NCBI GenBank assembly: GCA_003661465.1
Contig: QMWE01000046.1
Location: forward strand, 1 to 7,296
DNA: 7,296 nt
Direction of reading: 5' to 3'
Source: Hadesarchaea archaeon
GTDB lineage: Archaea > Hadarchaeota > Hadarchaeia > Hadarchaeales > Hadarchaeaceae
Numbering within the stretch: the first letter of the stretch is position 1; each line of letters opens with the position of its first letter. The position numbers were made by a program, and so were the translations under genes. The notes under the pieces were generated by a model. The model did no database searches and was not told where the DNA came from. It was given only the letters and a program-made list of their open reading frames with translations. Of the stretch, positions 6,292 through 7,296 are shown in pieces.

Positions 6292-6330
6292 GATAAGCCC
6301 TATAACTGCAGGGGTTGATATCAATTTCCG
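6284..6330. promoter_or_regulatory. Compact divergent promoter with two palindromes between the GT2 genes
   Basis: Only 39 bp separate GTG 6291 (minus) from ATG 6331 (+). On the + strand, CCTATAAC (6299-6306) is centred about 28 bp before ATG 6331, the TATA distance expected for a leaderless transcript; no ribosome-binding site precedes that ATG. On the minus strand, the perfect palindrome TTGATATCAA (6315-6324) is centred about 28 bp before GTG 6291 and could be the matching TATA element. An inverted repeat CTTATC-AC-GATAAG (6284-6297) covers the GTG start and could be an operator. All roles are inferred from spacing and symmetry. Confidence 0.4.
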
Positions 6331-7041
6331 ATGAGGATCTCAGTGATAGTGCCCACATTCAATGAGGAAAAGACCATAAACAGATGCCTTGAAGCTCTTG
6401 AAAGACAGACATTTGAAGATTATGAGATAGTCGTCGTCGATGGGCACAGCAGAGATAATACCGTGAAAATAGCAGAAAAGTATGCGGACAAGATGCTCTT
6501 CGATGAGGGTAAAGGAACGGCGGCGGCCAGAAACCTTGCAGTCAGATCTGTGGACTCTGAAATAGTGGCTTTTATCGATGGAGACACAGTAGTCCCCAAA
6601 ACTTGGACCGAAACCGTGAACAACGCGTTCAGTGAGAGTAACATCGTCGGTGTCGGCGGACCACTGCTCCCAGATGGTGGTGGACTTTCTGACAGACTAA
6701 TTTTTTACGTATGTGCTGACCTCCTCAGGAGAATTTCATCAGCTGTAGGTTTCCATCAATTCTCCGGAGCAAACTGTGCCTACCTGAGGAAAGCATATTT
6801 AAAGGCAGGAGGTTTTAGGGAGGACCTCGACATGCTGGATGATGTTGATCTTTCTATGCGAATGAAGCAGATCGGAAAGGAAAAATTTGAACCCAAAATG
6901 TACGCGGTGACATCGATAAGACGGACAAGACAAAAGGGTCACGTGAAAACCGTTATGAGATATTTGAGTGGCTACCTAGAACTATTCAAAACTGGGTCGG
7001 TTAAAGAACCCGGGTATCTTAGGGAGATAAAAAAGGATTGA
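6331..7041 (+). CDS. GT2-family glycosyltransferase (GT-A fold)
   Basis: 236 residues starting at ATG with the standard GT2 N-terminus MRISVIVPTFNEEKTI. EIVVVDGHSRDNT (32-44) binds the nucleotide, GTAAARNLA is at 62-70, FIDGDT carries the metal-binding D83-G-D85, FSGANCAYLRKAYLKAGGF is at 144-162, and LDDVDLSMRM (169-178) is the acceptor/catalytic-base motif. The C-terminus (SIRRTRQKGHVKTV to ELFKTGSV) matches the C-terminus of the divergent GT2 enzyme, which marks the two as paralogues, probably adding successive sugars or using related acceptors. No transmembrane helix is seen. Donor and acceptor cannot be read from the sequence. No Shine-Dalgarno sequence precedes the ATG, so the transcript may be leaderless. 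The stop is 3 bp from that of the convergent flippase-like gene. Confidence 0.9.
   Translation: MRISVIVPTFNEEKTINRCLEALERQTFEDYEIVVVDGHSRDNTVKIAEKYADKMLFDEGKGTAAARNLAVRSVDSEIVAFIDGDTVVPKTWTETVNNAFSESNIVGVGGPLLPDGGGLSDRLIFYVCADLLRRISSAVGFHQFSGANCAYLRKAYLKAGGFREDLDMLDDVDLSMRMKQIGKEKFEPKMYAVTSIRRTRQKGHVKTVMRYLSGYLELFKTGSVKEPGYLREIKKD
7029..7034 (-). terminator. Oligo-T terminator for the flippase-like gene
   Basis: Minus-strand T6 lies 11 bp beyond the TAA of the flippase-like gene, inside the end of the GT2 gene. It mirrors the T6 on the other strand at 7052-7057. Confidence 0.35.
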
Positions 7042-7044
7042 GGC

Positions 7045-7296
7045 TTAGGACTTTTTTGTCCAGATACGAATTCCCAAATAGGATAACGCGCTACCGCCGA
7101 CTAGGGTCCCGAACACATACGTTATCGCTCGATCTATCAGAATAGCGCTTAAAGCTATTTCTGGTGGTACCCCAAATCCCAGCCCTGTGTATATAAAGAA
7201 AAACGCTGTATCGACCGTTCCCAGCCCACCGGGCAGCAGCGGTATCAGTCCAACGAACGGTGGAATAGTAGCAGCCAGCAGCAGCATTTGAAGCGG
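7045..7296 (-). CDS. Flippase-like (UPF0104 / lysylphosphatidylglycerol synthase TM) membrane protein, C-terminal part
   Basis: The frame is open to the right edge, so only the last 83 residues are visible; the ATG at 7287 is an internal Met because coding continues through it (Pro-Leu-Gln-Met). The visible part has hydrophobic helices separated by short loops. It carries the family hallmark PLLPGGLGTVDTAFF, followed by PPEIALSAILIDRAITYVFG (the usual ALAA-x-L-x-R-x-x-Y segment) and a short WTKKS tail. This family of eight-helix proteins includes lipid-linked-sugar and aminoacyl-lipid flippase domains. In a glycosyltransferase locus it may move a lipid-linked saccharide across the membrane (inference). 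Confidence 0.82.
   Translation of the reverse strand, partial: PLQMLLLAATIPPFVGLIPLLPGGLGTVDTAFFFIYTGLGFGVPPEIALSAILIDRAITYVFGTLVGGSALSYLGIRIWTKKS
7052..7057 (+). terminator. Oligo-T terminator for the + strand GT2 gene
   Basis: T6 begins 11 bp after the TGA of the GT2 gene, within the 3' end of the convergent membrane-protein gene. It is placed symmetrically to the minus-strand T6 at 7029-7034, so the two T tracts flank the 3-bp gap and may terminate both transcripts. Confidence 0.4.

Noticed and set aside
5587..6324. TTG at 6324 as the GT2 start.
   Set aside because: It would leave 6 bp to the divergent ATG and add 11 residues before the conserved GT2 N-terminus; GTG 6291 fits better.

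Overview
The window looks archaeal. There are short Shine-Dalgarno sequences of the GGAG/GGTG type, one gene whose spacing suggests a leaderless transcript behind a TATA-like box, and oligo-T tracts (not strong hairpins) at gene ends. The proteins resemble those of archaeal surface-glycan and membrane-lipid clusters. The domain assignment is an inference, and I cannot name a genus. Base composition is moderate and becomes visibly more A/T-rich from about 3.6 to 5.4 kb.

Layout, left to right. A + strand gene ends at 118 and is cut by the window edge; I do not recognise it. It converges on a minus-strand pair: a sugar-nucleotide epimerase/dehydratase (738-1643) followed by a DedA/VTT-type membrane protein (132-728). 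A 69-bp divergent promoter region (1644-1712) separates this pair from a + strand pair: a cobalamin-binding radical SAM protein (1713-3143) and a GT4 glycosyltransferase ending at 4251. The GT4 gene meets a minus-strand pair tail to tail, sharing a TTAA that supplies both stop codons. That pair is a GT2 glycosyltransferase (5587-6291) and a UDP-galactopyranose-mutase-like flavoprotein (4248-5570). A second, very compact divergent promoter (about 6284-6330) drives another GT2 gene on the + strand (6331-7041). That gene converges with 3 bp to spare on the 3' end of a flippase-like (UPF0104 / lysylphosphatidylglycerol-synthase-TM type) membrane protein running off the right edge.

Taken together this reads as a glycan or glycolipid assembly locus. 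The epimerase and the mutase-like flavoprotein would prepare sugar nucleotides. The GT4 and two GT2 enzymes would transfer sugars to a lipid or protein acceptor. The DedA-like and flippase-like proteins would handle lipid or lipid-linked intermediates in the membrane. The radical SAM/B12 enzyme is the unexplained component and could carry out a C-methylation or other C-C or C-H chemistry on the lipid or the sugar. The enzyme families are seen in the sequence; the joint pathway is inference.

The points most worth a second look are four. The GT4 gene has no normal start codon where its family starts; an AUA sits there behind a six-G ribosome-binding site. The epimerase has Arg in place of the catalytic Lys. 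The radical SAM/B12 enzyme is placed inside the glycosylation locus. The second divergent promoter contains two palindromes, one lying on a start codon. No tRNA, rRNA, CRISPR array or insertion sequence was recognised, and there is no gene-free stretch longer than 300 bases.
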